A DNA stretch of 36,199 nucleotides from Oscillospiraceae bacterium. GTDB lineage: Bacteria; Bacillota; Clostridia; Oscillospirales; Oscillospiraceae. Of this stretch, positions 6,278-15,475 are shown piece after piece. Location of the stretch: assembly GCA_916988195.3 (NCBI GenBank), contig CAKASQ030000024.1, forward strand, positions 1 to 36,199. The letters run 5' to 3'. Both the position numbers and the translations under genes were made by a program. The notes beneath the pieces are model-generated. The model had not been told where the DNA came from, ran no database searches, and saw only the letters and a program-made list of their open reading frames with translations. The stretch's first letter is position 1. Each line of letters opens with the position of its first letter.

Positions 6278-8557
6278 ATGATTGCAGTTTATGACAAGCT
6301 CATCTACTTCAATGAAGCCAGCAAATACACCATCCTTCGGATGCGCACAGATGATCCGTCTGTACCAGAAGAGGCACGTTCCCAATATACGTTCCGTGAC
6401 CGGATGCTTCGGTTCACCGCTGTCGGCTATGGATTACCGCAGACGGATTCCGTCAAGCTGGAGATCGAGGGCGATTGGAAAGAGGGCAAATACGGCTTGC
6501 AGTTCCATGTAGAGAACTGGCACGAGCTTGTGCCGCCAACAACGGAAGGACTTCTGAGCTATCTTTCATCGGGCCTTCTCAAAGGCATCGGAGAAAGCAC
6601 GGCCAGAAGCATTGTCCAGCGGTTCGGCACAGATACGCTCGATGTGTTGGAGTATCACCCGGAGAAGCTGCTAGAGATCCGCGGCATCACGGAGCAGAAG
6701 CTGGAGGAGATCAAGACGTGCTACGCAGAAAGCCGCGCCATGCGGGACATTATGGAGCTGCTGACGCCGTTTCAGGTCACGCCGGTAACGGCAATGAAGA
6801 TCTATCAGCACTTCGGCCCCGCCTGTACGGATATTCTGCGGCAGAGCCCGTTCCGGCTCTGTGAAATATCCGGATTTGGATTCAGGCGCGTCGATACGAT
6901 CATCCGCAAGTCCGGCGGCGATCCGCACGACCCGGTTCGTATCCACGGCGCGATGATCTGTGCGCTGGAAAACGCGCGGCAGCACGGGCATCTGTATCTG
7001 GAGGTCAATGCCTTGATCACAGAATCCCTGCAATTTCTAAATGAGCCGATCCCGCTTCCCCAAATGCAGGTCAGGCGTGCGGAGGTAGAGCAGAAATTGC
7101 AGCAGATGGCAGAAGACAACGAGATCGTTTCCGATGGCGGACGATTGTACCTTCCTCATATTTTCATGCAGGAGGTAGAGACGGCGGCAAAGGCGGCAGC
7201 AATGCTCATGGAAAGTACGGCGAAAATCGACGTGACGCTTCCGCTGGAACAGGTCAAGCAGAAGCTGGGCCTGCACTTGACAAAGCGGCAGAGCCGCGGC
7301 GTTGAGGTGGCGATGGAGCGAAATCTTTCTATCATCACCGGCGGCCCCGGCACCGGCAAGACGACGGTTCTGAAAGCCATCATCGAGGTCTACCGGATTC
7401 TGCATCCCAAGAACCGCATCGTCCTCGCCGCACCGACCGGCAAGGCCAGCCGACGCATGGCGCAGAGCACCGGTATGCTGGATGCACTGACGCTGCACAG
7501 CCTGCTTGGCTTACAGGGCGATTTTTGCAGCAAGGACAAGCAGGATCAGCCGCTGCAAGTTGATTTTCTGATCGTGGATGAGGCGTCCATGGTGGATATG
7601 TGGCTGGCGCATCAGCTGTTTACGCGCTTACAGAAGGACACAAAACTCCTGCTGTTGGGCGACGTCGATCAGCTGGAGAGCGTCGGTGCGGGCAACGTGT
7701 TCGCGGAGCTGATTGGAAGCGGCATCGTACCGGTGACGGTTCTCGATGAGATCTTCCGGCAATCCAAGGACAGCCTGATCGCCTACAATGCCAAATTCAT
7801 CAACGAGGAAAACAGCAGCCTGTTTTATGGTCCAGATTTTCAGTTCGTCAAGGCGGAAAATCAGGAAGAAGCCGCAGCGCAGATTCAGGAGCTCTATCTG
7901 CGGGAATTGCAGGATACGTCCATTGGACAGCTTCAGATCATCTCGCCCTATCGGACGGATGGAGAAGCGTCCTCCAACGGACTGAACGCGCTGATTCGCG
8001 AGACGGTCAATCCGCATACGGACAGCAGCAAAGAATTTCTGTTCGGAGAGCGCGTATTTCGCTTGCATGACCGTGTGATGCAGACCAAGAATAATTACAG
8101 TCTGGAAGGCTATGATTCCGCGTGCGGGCAAAAATTCAAGGGCGTGTTCAACGGCGACATCGGGAGCATCTGCAAGATTCTTCCCGATAAGCTGTGCGTG
8201 GATTTTGATGGGCGTATCGTGGAGTATTCCAAAACGCAGCTCGGCGATCTGGAACTGGCGTATGCCATTACGATCCATAAGTCGATGGGTTCGGAGTACG
8301 AAACGGTCATCATTCCCATTTTGATGGCGCACCGCATTTTGCTGACGAAGAATCTGATCTATACTGCCGTGACACGCGCAAAAAAACGTATCATTCTGGT
8401 CGGTCAAAAGCGCGCACTGTTTCTGGCGATCCACTCCGGCAGAAAGGTCAAACGGAACACCTGCCTTGCCGAACGGATCTTAAAGTACAATCAGGTATTC
8501 AGACAAAAGCCTCTGCCGCAGGGCGCGACAGAGCAGAAATTGAAAAAAGCCGGTTAA
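6278..8557 (+). CDS. RecD2-like SF1 DNA helicase
   Basis: A protein of about 759 residues resembling the stand-alone RecD2 (5'-3' superfamily 1B helicases). The N-terminal third holds helix-hairpin-helix-like repeats (LLKGIGESTARSIVQRFG, LLEIRGITEQKLEEI, CEISGFGFRRVDTII), as in RecD2. Helicase motif I is GGPGTGKTT near residue 355, with AAPTGKASRRMA next. Motif II is LIVDEASMVD near 431, and LLGDVDQLESVGAGN is motif III. The C-terminal motifs are AITIHKSMGSE and YTAVTRAKKRIILVG. A GTG 12 nt earlier is in frame. I prefer the ATG at 6278 because gaggtg lies about 9 nt before it. It follows the YqaJ gene by 17 bp. Confidence 0.92.
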   Translation: MIAVYDKLIYFNEASKYTILRMRTDDPSVPEEARSQYTFRDRMLRFTAVGYGLPQTDSVKLEIEGDWKEGKYGLQFHVENWHELVPPTTEGLLSYLSSGLLKGIGESTARSIVQRFGTDTLDVLEYHPEKLLEIRGITEQKLEEIKTCYAESRAMRDIMELLTPFQVTPVTAMKIYQHFGPACTDILRQSPFRLCEISGFGFRRVDTIIRKSGGDPHDPVRIHGAMICALENARQHGHLYLEVNALITESLQFLNEPIPLPQMQVRRAEVEQKLQQMAEDNEIVSDGGRLYLPHIFMQEVETAAKAAAMLMESTAKIDVTLPLEQVKQKLGLHLTKRQSRGVEVAMERNLSIITGGPGTGKTTVLKAIIEVYRILHPKNRIVLAAPTGKASRRMAQSTGMLDALTLHSLLGLQGDFCSKDKQDQPLQVDFLIVDEASMVDMWLAHQLFTRLQKDTKLLLLGDVDQLESVGAGNVFAELIGSGIVPVTVLDEIFRQSKDSLIAYNAKFINEENSSLFYGPDFQFVKAENQEEAAAQIQELYLRELQDTSIGQLQIISPYRTDGEASSNGLNALIRETVNPHTDSSKEFLFGERVFRLHDRVMQTKNNYSLEGYDSACGQKFKGVFNGDIGSICKILPDKLCVDFDGRIVEYSKTQLGDLELAYAITIHKSMGSEYETVIIPILMAHRILLTKNLIYTAVTRAKKRIILVGQKRALFLAIHSGRKVKRNTCLAERILKYNQVFRQKPLPQGATEQKLKKAG

Positions 8558-8560
8558 GTT

Positions 8561-8604
8561 GAGATGGATGTGCAGAATTTGCGCAGTCATCTCTTATTTT
8601 ATTT
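8561..8604 (+). terminator. Terminator-like hairpin after the helicase gene
   Basis: The outer stem gagatg/catctc (8561-8566 with 8588-8593) contains an inner tgtgca/tgcgca stem. It is followed by ttattttattt. It probably gives partial termination, since the next gene continues on the same strand. Confidence 0.55.
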
Positions 8605-8623
8605 ATGGAAGGAGTTCTAAGAA

Positions 8624-9589
8624 ATGAATGACAACAAATCCGCTGTGATGAACAACGCCGCCGTGCAGCAGCTGCGCAAGGTGCCGGGCTTTGACCCGAT
8701 GAAGCTCCTGCGCAAGACCATTTCCGTAAAAACCGGGCACCCGGTCTGGAAGCTGGATCTTCGCTATAAGCGGCTCTGGTTTCGTCTGGCCTGCCCAAAC
8801 GGGAGAATGCTCCTGAAGCCGCTGCGCATCAGCGACCAGCTGGCAATTATCGAAGCGCAGGTTTATTTCAGCAAGGACGATCCGGTTCCGGCCGCCAGCT
8901 TTACCTCTGAACAGCGCAGGGAGAATGTCCCCGGTGGGGAATTTCTCCGCGCCGCGCAGGAGGATGCGCTCAATATGGCACTGGAAAACGCCGGTTTCGG
9001 CATCCAGTTCTGCGACGTGAGCCGTGACTACGGCGGTGAGCTGTTTGGGTCGGAAGTGCCGATCCAGACGGAAGTCGAAGAAGCAGCTGTTGAGGAAACC
9101 AAAGCACCCATTGTGGAGGAAACCATCGCAGAAACAGCGCCGACGATGGATATGGATTCCGCGTCCGCTGAGCAGCACGTTGTGGAAACAACCGCGTCTG
9201 ATGTGCAGAACGTTGCGGACGGCTTTACGTCCGTTGCGGTAGATGTGCGCCAGGAGCAGTCGGTCAGTGCAGCACAGGAAGAAGTACCTGATCTTCATGT
9301 TTTGCCGCCTCAGCAGGAAGAAGCCGCGGAAGAAGTTGCAGAACAGCCGCAGACCGCGTCCTATACGGCAGATATGGATATCGGCGAGATCGTGCAGCGT
9401 ATGACGGTGGACGAGGCGAAGACCGTTGTGGTGCAGATTGGCACCTGCCGCGGCTGGACGCTCGAACAGGTCGCGCAGCGCCGCCCGGCAAGCCTGAAAT
9501 GGTATCTCTATGGCTGCGATCAGGCGGACAATATTCTCAAAGCAGCGGCATCTGTTCTGCTGGACAATCTGCAGCAGAAAGCCGGATGA
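8624..9589 (+). CDS. Conserved element protein with ExoX-C-like C-terminal segment
   Basis: A 321-residue protein of unknown function. The first 125 residues are basic and look folded (FDPMKLLRKTISVKTGHPVW, LDLRYKRLWFRLACPNGRML). Residues about 140-245 form a long acidic Glu/Ala/Val-rich linker that is probably disordered. The last 75 residues (TCRGWTLEQVAQRRPASLKWYLYG) match the pattern G-x-TL-x-x-[IV]-x-x-x-x-P-x-x-L-x-W of the small domain found at the C-terminus of ExoX-type and related DNA-processing proteins. The start has aaggagttctaag before it. It sits between helicase and primase genes, so a role in DNA metabolism is likely but unproven. Confidence 0.75.
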   Translation: MNDNKSAVMNNAAVQQLRKVPGFDPMKLLRKTISVKTGHPVWKLDLRYKRLWFRLACPNGRMLLKPLRISDQLAIIEAQVYFSKDDPVPAASFTSEQRRENVPGGEFLRAAQEDALNMALENAGFGIQFCDVSRDYGGELFGSEVPIQTEVEEAAVEETKAPIVEETIAETAPTMDMDSASAEQHVVETTASDVQNVADGFTSVAVDVRQEQSVSAAQEEVPDLHVLPPQQEEAAEEVAEQPQTASYTADMDIGEIVQRMTVDEAKTVVVQIGTCRGWTLEQVAQRRPASLKWYLYGCDQADNILKAAASVLLDNLQQKAG

Positions 9590-9613
9590 AGCGTCAAGTT
9601 TGGATGAAAGGGT

Positions 9614-11314
9614 GTGGCCGTTATCAAAGCCGGTTCTTCACAGTTTCCGTTCCATATTACAGATGTTGCGGCGCTGCTGCGGCTCAATATCCGCAGGCGC
9701 GGCTCGGATTTTCTGTATGTGGACTGCCCGCTTTGCGGCGATCATCGCGGCAAGCTCTATCTGAAAACGTCACGGGACGTATGGCACTGTAATTACTGTC
9801 AGGAGTCCGGTGGGATGCTGGCGCTCTATGCAAAGGTCTACGGGATCAGCAACGCGGACGCCTACCGGGAGATCTGCGAAGCGCTTCAGACCGGAGATTA
9901 CGCGCCAGAGTACCAGAGCTACCAGAACCGGCAGCCGCAGGAAATCGCGCAATCTGTCAGAGCACCCAGACAGGCAATCCATCAGACGCTTTCGATGCTG
10001 TTTTCCATGCTGTCGCTGACGCCGAAGCACCGTGCGCATCTGCGTGAGGTGCGTGGACTGACGGACGACCAGATCGAACGGTTCGGCTTCAAAAGCACCC
10101 CGCCGCCCTATCTCTGCAAGAGCCTGACGGCGCGGCTTTTGAAGCAGGGGTGTACCCTGCAGGGCGTCCCCGGATTTTATCTGGCGGAGGACGGCAGATG
10201 GACGGTTCGCTTCGGAACGCGCACGGCCGGAATCTTGATCCCGGCCAGAAGCGCAGACGGACTTGTCTGCGGTGCGCAGATCCGGCTGGATATCCCCATC
10301 CGGGAGGAAAACGCGCCCGCCGATAAGGAGGGCACGAAGTACCTCTGGCTGTCGTCGAGCAGCAAACCGATGGGGACATCCTCGGAAAGCCCCATCCACT
10401 TTGTTGGCGATCCGTGTTCCAGAGTAGTCTATGTGACGGAGGGGTTACTCAAGGCTGACATTTGCCATGCCTTGATGAACCGCACCTTTGCGGCGACCGC
10501 CGGAGCGAACAACGTGTCCAAGCTGGACGAACTGTTTGCGTTCCTCAAAAAGAACGGCACGGAGGAGATCATCGAAGCGCAGGACATGGACAAGTATCGG
10601 AATGTTCACGTTGAGAAAGGTGCCTCCAAGATCTATCTGATGGCGCGGAAGCATGAGCTGCAATGCCGCCGGCTGACATGGAACCCTAATTATAAAGGAC
10701 TTGACGACTGGCAGCTTGCGCTCCGAAAAAATGCTGCGAAGGGGCCAAAAACAATGACGTTCCGGGAGCGGTATCTGCATGGTGTGTGCGAGGTTTCCGA
10801 GATAGACGCTTGCGTGGAACGATGGCACAAGGCACAGCCGGATGGTGTGCCCTTACAGGCATACCTTGGCTTGCTGGACGAAGAATATCACGCTTTTTTG
10901 CAGCCCGGCGGCAACGCACGGTTGGCAGAGCTTTTGAACGCACAGCGTAAGCAGCTCGGCTGCCGCATCTATCAGCTGGAATTTACGAATACGGAGAAGA
11001 CAAAGCCGTTTGCATTTTCCGGAATTGACGCGCTTCACAAGGCAGGCTTTCAGCAGCCACCCGCAAGCGAGTACCGGCTGGTGCATGATGAAACGCTCTA
11101 TTGTCCAAAAGACGAACCGGATCTTGCTGTGCTGGAGCGTGTATTTGACCACTATAACGGCAAGCTGCCAGCAGACTATCTGGGGCGCTGCATTGCGCCG
11201 TCTGATGTGCTGGAGCTGTACGATGCGGAAAAGCGGCGGTATTACTATCGGGATATGAAGCAGTTCGTGCCAGTGGCGTTTTCTCCGCTGCTGGCGCGGC
11301 CAATACAAAAATGA
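9614..11314 (+). CDS. DnaG-like primase with CHC2-type zinc finger and TOPRIM-like/DUF3854 region
   Basis: A 566-residue protein predicted to prime element replication. The N-terminal zinc finger is CPLC...CNYC (cysteines near 38, 41, 59 and 62), with HRGKLYLKTSRDVWHC between. This is the primase zinc-binding module in a CxxC/CxxC form. The central part (about 190-370) contains YVTEGLLKADICHAL and FAATAGANNV and then EAQDMDKYRNVHV. This is the TOPRIM/DUF3854 pattern with its glutamate and aspartates. The C-terminal 200 residues are not recognised. The start is a GTG at 9614 with gaaaggg just upstream; spacing is tight, so the start is moderately certain. Confidence 0.85.
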   Translation: MAVIKAGSSQFPFHITDVAALLRLNIRRRGSDFLYVDCPLCGDHRGKLYLKTSRDVWHCNYCQESGGMLALYAKVYGISNADAYREICEALQTGDYAPEYQSYQNRQPQEIAQSVRAPRQAIHQTLSMLFSMLSLTPKHRAHLREVRGLTDDQIERFGFKSTPPPYLCKSLTARLLKQGCTLQGVPGFYLAEDGRWTVRFGTRTAGILIPARSADGLVCGAQIRLDIPIREENAPADKEGTKYLWLSSSSKPMGTSSESPIHFVGDPCSRVVYVTEGLLKADICHALMNRTFAATAGANNVSKLDELFAFLKKNGTEEIIEAQDMDKYRNVHVEKGASKIYLMARKHELQCRRLTWNPNYKGLDDWQLALRKNAAKGPKTMTFRERYLHGVCEVSEIDACVERWHKAQPDGVPLQAYLGLLDEEYHAFLQPGGNARLAELLNAQRKQLGCRIYQLEFTNTEKTKPFAFSGIDALHKAGFQQPPASEYRLVHDETLYCPKDEPDLAVLERVFDHYNGKLPADYLGRCIAPSDVLELYDAEKRRYYYRDMKQFVPVAFSPLLARPIQK

Positions 11315-11327
11315 AAGGAAACAGCTT

Positions 11328-11552
11328 ATGAGAAAAATTACGGTTCTGGATTTCGCAAATCAGATCGGCGTTCTCAGCGACGAGGTTCCCGTAGTCGTGA
11401 AGACGGACAGGAAGGTCATCGGCCGCTTCCGCTGCTTATATGAGATACCGGAAACGGCCATGCCGGGGGTTCTTGAAGCAAAAATCGACCATGTCATTCT
11501 GCGCTCCGACGAGATCACGATCCAGGTCAAGCTGAAAGCAGTCACGACATAA
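11328..11552 (+). CDS. Small conserved hypothetical protein, 74 residues
   Basis: Starts MRKITVLDFANQIGVLSDEV with aaaggaaac 8 nt upstream. It is a mixed alpha/beta protein with alternating hydrophobic strands (VPVVVKTD, DHVILRSDEITIQVKLKAV) and no signal or membrane segment. It lies 13 bp after the primase gene and 19 bp before the next small gene, so it is part of the same transcript. I do not recognise the family. Confidence 0.65.
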   Translation: MRKITVLDFANQIGVLSDEVPVVVKTDRKVIGRFRCLYEIPETAMPGVLEAKIDHVILRSDEITIQVKLKAVTT

Positions 11553-11571
11553 TGACCGCGACCAGAGAGAT

Positions 11572-11808
11572 ATGGACGAGCGAGATGAGATTGTGCAGCT
11601 TCGCACATTCTGCCAGGATCTTGGTGCGCACGTCCGGGAAGTACAGGACGGCGTCAGCTTTACGGCAATGCTCTGGGAGGATGAGGACAGCGTCAGCGAA
11701 CGCGACGCCGCTGAGATCCAGAGGAAAATCAAACGAAAGACCGCAGAATATCCGGGATTCGTGTGCTACTGCTTCGACGCATTCAGCACGCTGATCTATC
11801 GGGTATAA
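11572..11808 (+). CDS. Small acidic hypothetical protein, 78 residues
   Basis: Starts MDERDEIVQLRTFCQDLGAH and ends YCFDAFSTLIYRV. It is acidic and mostly helical, with three cysteines. A weak agagaga purine stretch serves as ribosome-binding site. It is followed at once by a GC-rich hairpin, consistent with the end of a transcription unit. The function is unknown. Confidence 0.6.
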   Translation: MDERDEIVQLRTFCQDLGAHVREVQDGVSFTAMLWEDEDSVSERDAAEIQRKIKRKTAEYPGFVCYCFDAFSTLIYRV

Positions 11809-11814
11809 CACATG

Positions 11815-11846
11815 AATGGGCGCAGCAGAATCGCTGCGCCCATTTT
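11815..11846 (+). terminator. GC-rich hairpin before the PcfK-like gene
   Basis: The perfect 12-bp stem aatgggcgcagc/gctgcgcccatt (11815-11826 with 11833-11844, loop agaatc) is followed by ttct. It may act as a terminator, an attenuator or an mRNA end protector. Confidence 0.6.
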
Positions 11847-11867
11847 CTATCAGAAAGGAGCTTTATC

Positions 11868-12734
11868 ATGGGCGTATTTTCAGAGATTGATCTGGAAAAC
11901 CAGCAGACAGAATTGGACGGACACGATTCCAAAGCGGCAGAAATGCAGACCTTGCAGGCAAAGCTGATCCAGCAGCACGAGCAGAAAAAAGCTGCCGCCG
12001 CTGCGGAAGTGACGAGCAAGGAGCCTGCGGCGGAGCCGGTTGCCAAAACGGAAGCAGAGCAGGAAGATCCTGCAGCAGCGGAAGCAGAAAAGCGCCGTCG
12101 GCACGAGGAAGCAGAAACCAAACGGAAAGCGGAATGGGAGAGGCAGCAGGAGGAAAAACATGCCGCTGAACAGGATGCGCTTGCAAAAATTGAGCAGATG
12201 AGCGAGACGGAGCTGGTCAAAGCGTCGATGGAGCGCATGAAAAAGGAAACCGAGCGCCTGACGCGGCGGAATCTCAAGGAATGCGTTTCCGAGTATGTGC
12301 AGACGCTCTGCCTCAGCGATCCCACGTTCGCGCAGATGGTCATGCACCCGCGCAAGAGTATGGCACATTGTCTGCAATTCATCAACCGGAAAGCGCGGGA
12401 ATATCTGCTTGCGGAAATGAAGGATAACGGCATGGAGCCGCAGCCAAATGGCATTTACGGCGGCGATGTGCCGGAGGATACCTGTTATGACTGGGCAGAG
12501 GAATATTTCCGGGATGCAAACGCCGAAGAGGATGAGATCAAGGAGGAACCGTTTGTTCCAAAACCGTATCCGGGTGCGCCAGTCAAATCCAAGCGTCAGC
12601 CCAAAAAGGAGAAGACAAAAGCTGAGACAAAGACTGCAAAACCGGAGCAGGTCATTCAAATGCCGCAGCCGGAGAAATCGCCCGATGAAGAACAGTTTTC
12701 TATGTTTGATCTGATGGGAGGCATGGCCGGATGA
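11868..12734 (+). CDS. PcfK-like protein (AcrIIA9-like Cas9-inhibitor family)
   Basis: A 288-residue protein. The frame is open back to 11763, but agaaaggag before the ATG at 11868 sets the start (MGVFSEIDLENQQTELDGHD). Residues 30-110 are a highly charged Ala/Glu/Lys coiled coil. Residues about 130-215 form a folded domain with RRNLKECVSEYVQTLCLSD and the motif YGGDVPEDTCYDWAEEYF. That domain is typical of PcfK (conjugative plasmid pCF10). The tail is a basic, proline-rich linker ending in EEQFSMFDLMGG. PcfK-like proteins include AcrIIA9, found as an inhibitor of Cas9 in functional metagenomics. Whether this one inhibits Cas9 is inference. The stop overlaps the next start (ATGA). Confidence 0.75.
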   Translation: MGVFSEIDLENQQTELDGHDSKAAEMQTLQAKLIQQHEQKKAAAAAEVTSKEPAAEPVAKTEAEQEDPAAAEAEKRRRHEEAETKRKAEWERQQEEKHAAEQDALAKIEQMSETELVKASMERMKKETERLTRRNLKECVSEYVQTLCLSDPTFAQMVMHPRKSMAHCLQFINRKAREYLLAEMKDNGMEPQPNGIYGGDVPEDTCYDWAEEYFRDANAEEDEIKEEPFVPKPYPGAPVKSKRQPKKEKTKAETKTAKPEQVIQMPQPEKSPDEEQFSMFDLMGGMAG

Positions 12735-13273
12735 TCGCTTATAAAGGAATGTGCCCAGGTATGGTCTGCCTTGGCTATCAGCTAAAGATGGGCTTGAATG
12801 TAACGGAACAGGCAAATTGTCAGGCGAATGGGTTTCATTGCGCGGCAAACCCGATGGACTGCCTGCGCTATTATGGGGATTTTCAGAACTCGGAATACTA
12901 TCTGGTTCGTCCGTGCGGCGATCTGGATGAGGATGCGGTAGATTCCAGAATCTCCTGCACGCAGCTCTGGGTGCTCCGAAAGCTGGAGCCACAGGAGTTT
13001 TTTCTGCATGCGCTTGCGTATATGGCAGACCATCCGCAGATGCCGGATGGCTGTGATGTCAAAAGAGAACGTGCGCAGGCATGGAATGGCTACGCCGTCG
13101 TGCGCGGCAAGCACCCGCGCGCAAAGGGCAAGCTCGGAGATATTCTGGCATTTGCCAGAGAAGCTGTGAACGGACCGAAGATCGAGCATCTTTCGCTGTG
13201 CGTGATCGACGGCAAGGAGCGTCTGCCGGATGTCTGGTATGACGACAATTTTAAGGAATGTGAGGCGGCATAA
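12731..13273 (+). CDS. DUF7666-like hypothetical protein
   Basis: A 180-residue protein starting MIAYKGMCPGMVCLGYQLKM. The N-terminal pattern (I-A-Y-K-G ... C-x-G-Y-Q-x-x-x-G) and the following C-x-x-x-P-M-D-C-L-x-Y-Y are characteristic of a DUF7666-type domain found in many plasmid and phage proteins. It is cysteine-rich (CQANGFHCAANPMDCLRYYG), which may indicate metal binding. The start is coupled to the upstream stop by a 4-bp overlap, and pcfJ starts 4 bp after its stop. This gives a tight PcfK / DUF7666 / PcfJ block. The function is unknown. Confidence 0.7.
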   Translation: MIAYKGMCPGMVCLGYQLKMGLNVTEQANCQANGFHCAANPMDCLRYYGDFQNSEYYLVRPCGDLDEDAVDSRISCTQLWVLRKLEPQEFFLHALAYMADHPQMPDGCDVKRERAQAWNGYAVVRGKHPRAKGKLGDILAFAREAVNGPKIEHLSLCVIDGKERLPDVWYDDNFKECEAA

Positions 13274-13277
13274 ACGA

Positions 13278-15419
13278 ATGAAGCGAAAAGAGTTAGAAAA
13301 ATTGCCTGTTCTGCAGGCAACGACTGCCATGCTGAAGCAGGCGGAAAATGAACCGATGATAGAGAGCGGATACTACCGGAAAGAGCTGCGCTATGAACAC
13401 GAGTGCTATGCCCGGTGCAAGCGGTTTGATCGGATTCTGAAGGTCGCAATCTATCTGACAAAAAATCTGGCTGCTGGCGGCAGAAAACCGGTCTATGAGC
13501 TGTTTCTTGACTATGATGCGCAGGATTTCCTGACATACAGCTTTATGGAAAAGAAGTGGCGTACCGCGATGCTCCGCAATTTACCGCAGCAGGGATTTGG
13601 CATCTCTGACGCGCAGATCTCATCCCGTGATTCTGCTGTGATCGGTCAATATTTGCATTCCAAATGGGGTGCGAGCGCGGCGATTCGGGAGTTTCAGGAA
13701 GGGATTCGGGAAAAGCAGCTTCTGGCCCGGCACAAGAAAGAAACCGATCCGTGGGATGCGGCAATGGCGCTTGTGCCTCCGCTTCCAAAGGACTGGGACA
13801 GATGGGTCAGCAAGGTCGGCATTGAGCAGAATTATATGTTCTATCAATACCGGCGCGGCGGTACCAAAACCGGTTATTGCAGCTATTGCGACCGCGAGGT
13901 TCCGATTCGGAAGCCGAAGCACAATGCGGTTGCCAGATGCCCCAGATGCAGAAGAACGGTGCAGTTCAAATCCTTCGGCAAGATGGGCCGGCTGCGCACA
14001 GGGCGGAATATCCTGTATCTAATGCAGCCTTATCCGGGCGGCTTTGTGATCCGGGAATTTTGGGCGGAACGAACCTATGACAAAGAGAAATACAGGAATA
14101 TCAAGGCATTTTACCATGAGTTCCGCCGCGCGATCTTTGATGCGGACGCAAAACCGGTGCAGGCATTTTATTGGGGTGTTTATAAGCAGCGCGCATCGCG
14201 TTGGATCAAAGGCTGCAACTGCAGTGTGGGATACTATCGGGATGAAAGCGGTCGCGTGTACGGGAAAACGGTTCCATATCTCGCAAGAACATATTTGCAG
14301 AAAACTGGATTGCCGGAGTTGACCCGCACCAAAATGAAAATAGACCCGGAAAAATATCTTGTCGTACTGAAAAGGATGCCGAATTTGGAGCAGCTGACAA
14401 AAGCCGGTCTGTTCCGGCTTGCAGTGGAATGTACGCAGGATTATTACAAATTGAGTTCAATTTTTCAGACAACACCCGTGCAGAGAGGTCTTGCACCAAA
14501 ACTCGGCCTGAACCGACTGGAACTTGCACGGCTGCGGAAGAATCAGGGCGGGCGTGCATTTCTGGAATGGCTGCAATTTGAAAAGCAGACAGGAACGCCG
14601 ATCTCAGATTTTGCGATCCAGTGGATGTGCAAGGAACATATTGACCCGCAGCAGCTGCAATTCATTGCAGATCGGATGCGCTATGGGCAGATCCAGCATT
14701 ACCTGAACAGGCAGATGCAGGAACTGAATTTGAGCAGCGAACGTGTCATTGAACTGTGGCGGGACTACCTTTCCATGGCGTTCCGCTTCGGTTATGACAC
14801 AAACGACCCCATCGTGTATCGTGTACGCAAACTTCAGCAGCGGCATGACGAATTGGCCGCCCGCGGAGAGGAAAAGCAGTTGACCCTTCGTGCCGGAGAG
14901 CTCCTTCAGACGTATCCGCATATAGAACAGAATTTGCAGGCGATCCGGGAAAAGTTTGCGTTTACAGGCAAACAGTTCCAGATTCAGGTTCCAGATAAGC
15001 TGGAAGATATTTTCATGGACAGCCGGAAGCTCTGCCACTGCATTGCCAACAGTGATGTCTACTGGGAGCGTATGGAGCGCAGGGAAAGCTATCTGCTGTT
15101 TCTGAGAAAGACAGCCGAACCGGACACCCCCTATTATACCGTAGAGGCAGAGCCGGGCGGCACGGTACGGCAGGTCCGCACCCAGTATAATCGCCAGAAT
15201 GACGATATTGGCGAGGTGCGCGCATTCCTGAAGATCTGGCAGAAGCAGCTTGCCAAGCGGCTGACGCAGAAAGATAAGCAGCTTGCGGCCAACAGCCATG
15301 AACTGCGCATCAAAGAACTGGTGCAGCTGCGAAATGATCAGGTCACGATTCACACGGGCGACCTTGCAGGTCGTCTGCTTGTGGATGTGCTGACAGAGGA
15401 TCTGATGGAAGCGGCATAA
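13278..15419 (+). CDS. PcfJ-like protein
   Basis: A protein of about 713 residues of the PcfJ family, known from conjugative plasmid pCF10 and common on Firmicutes mobile elements; the biochemical role is not established. The frame is open to 13230. The ATG at 13278 (MKRKELEKLPVLQATTA) was taken because it follows the previous stop by 4 bp. A zinc ribbon lies near residues 198-235 (CSYCDREV...CPRCRR). The conserved C-terminal PcfJ core lies near 580-650: KLCHCIANSDVYWERM, SYLLFLRK, then YYTVEAEPGGTVRQVRTQYN. It ends just before a GC-rich hairpin. Confidence 0.85.
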   Translation: MKRKELEKLPVLQATTAMLKQAENEPMIESGYYRKELRYEHECYARCKRFDRILKVAIYLTKNLAAGGRKPVYELFLDYDAQDFLTYSFMEKKWRTAMLRNLPQQGFGISDAQISSRDSAVIGQYLHSKWGASAAIREFQEGIREKQLLARHKKETDPWDAAMALVPPLPKDWDRWVSKVGIEQNYMFYQYRRGGTKTGYCSYCDREVPIRKPKHNAVARCPRCRRTVQFKSFGKMGRLRTGRNILYLMQPYPGGFVIREFWAERTYDKEKYRNIKAFYHEFRRAIFDADAKPVQAFYWGVYKQRASRWIKGCNCSVGYYRDESGRVYGKTVPYLARTYLQKTGLPELTRTKMKIDPEKYLVVLKRMPNLEQLTKAGLFRLAVECTQDYYKLSSIFQTTPVQRGLAPKLGLNRLELARLRKNQGGRAFLEWLQFEKQTGTPISDFAIQWMCKEHIDPQQLQFIADRMRYGQIQHYLNRQMQELNLSSERVIELWRDYLSMAFRFGYDTNDPIVYRVRKLQQRHDELAARGEEKQLTLRAGELLQTYPHIEQNLQAIREKFAFTGKQFQIQVPDKLEDIFMDSRKLCHCIANSDVYWERMERRESYLLFLRKTAEPDTPYYTVEAEPGGTVRQVRTQYNRQNDDIGEVRAFLKIWQKQLAKRLTQKDKQLAANSHELRIKELVQLRNDQVTIHTGDLAGRLLVDVLTEDLMEAA

Positions 15420-15426
15420 CAAAAAC

Positions 15427-15456
15427 GGAGTGGGAGCGCGGCAGCGCTTCCACTCC
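15427..15456 (+). terminator. GC-rich hairpin after pcfJ-like gene
   Basis: A 13-bp stem (15427-15439 with 15444-15456, one G-T pair, loop ggca) lies between the PcfJ gene and the next start. There is no T-run, so it may attenuate or protect the message rather than terminate. Confidence 0.5.
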
Positions 15457-15475
15457 CATAGAAAGGACTGAAAAC

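Noticed and set aside
7628-8434. Minus-strand open frame of 268 codons opposite the helicase gene.
   Set aside because: The plus strand carries conserved helicase motifs throughout, and no start signal exists for the minus frame.
11763-11867. Upstream extension of the PcfK-like frame.
   Set aside because: It overlaps the previous gene and the hairpin at 11815. The ATG at 11868 has the ribosome-binding site.
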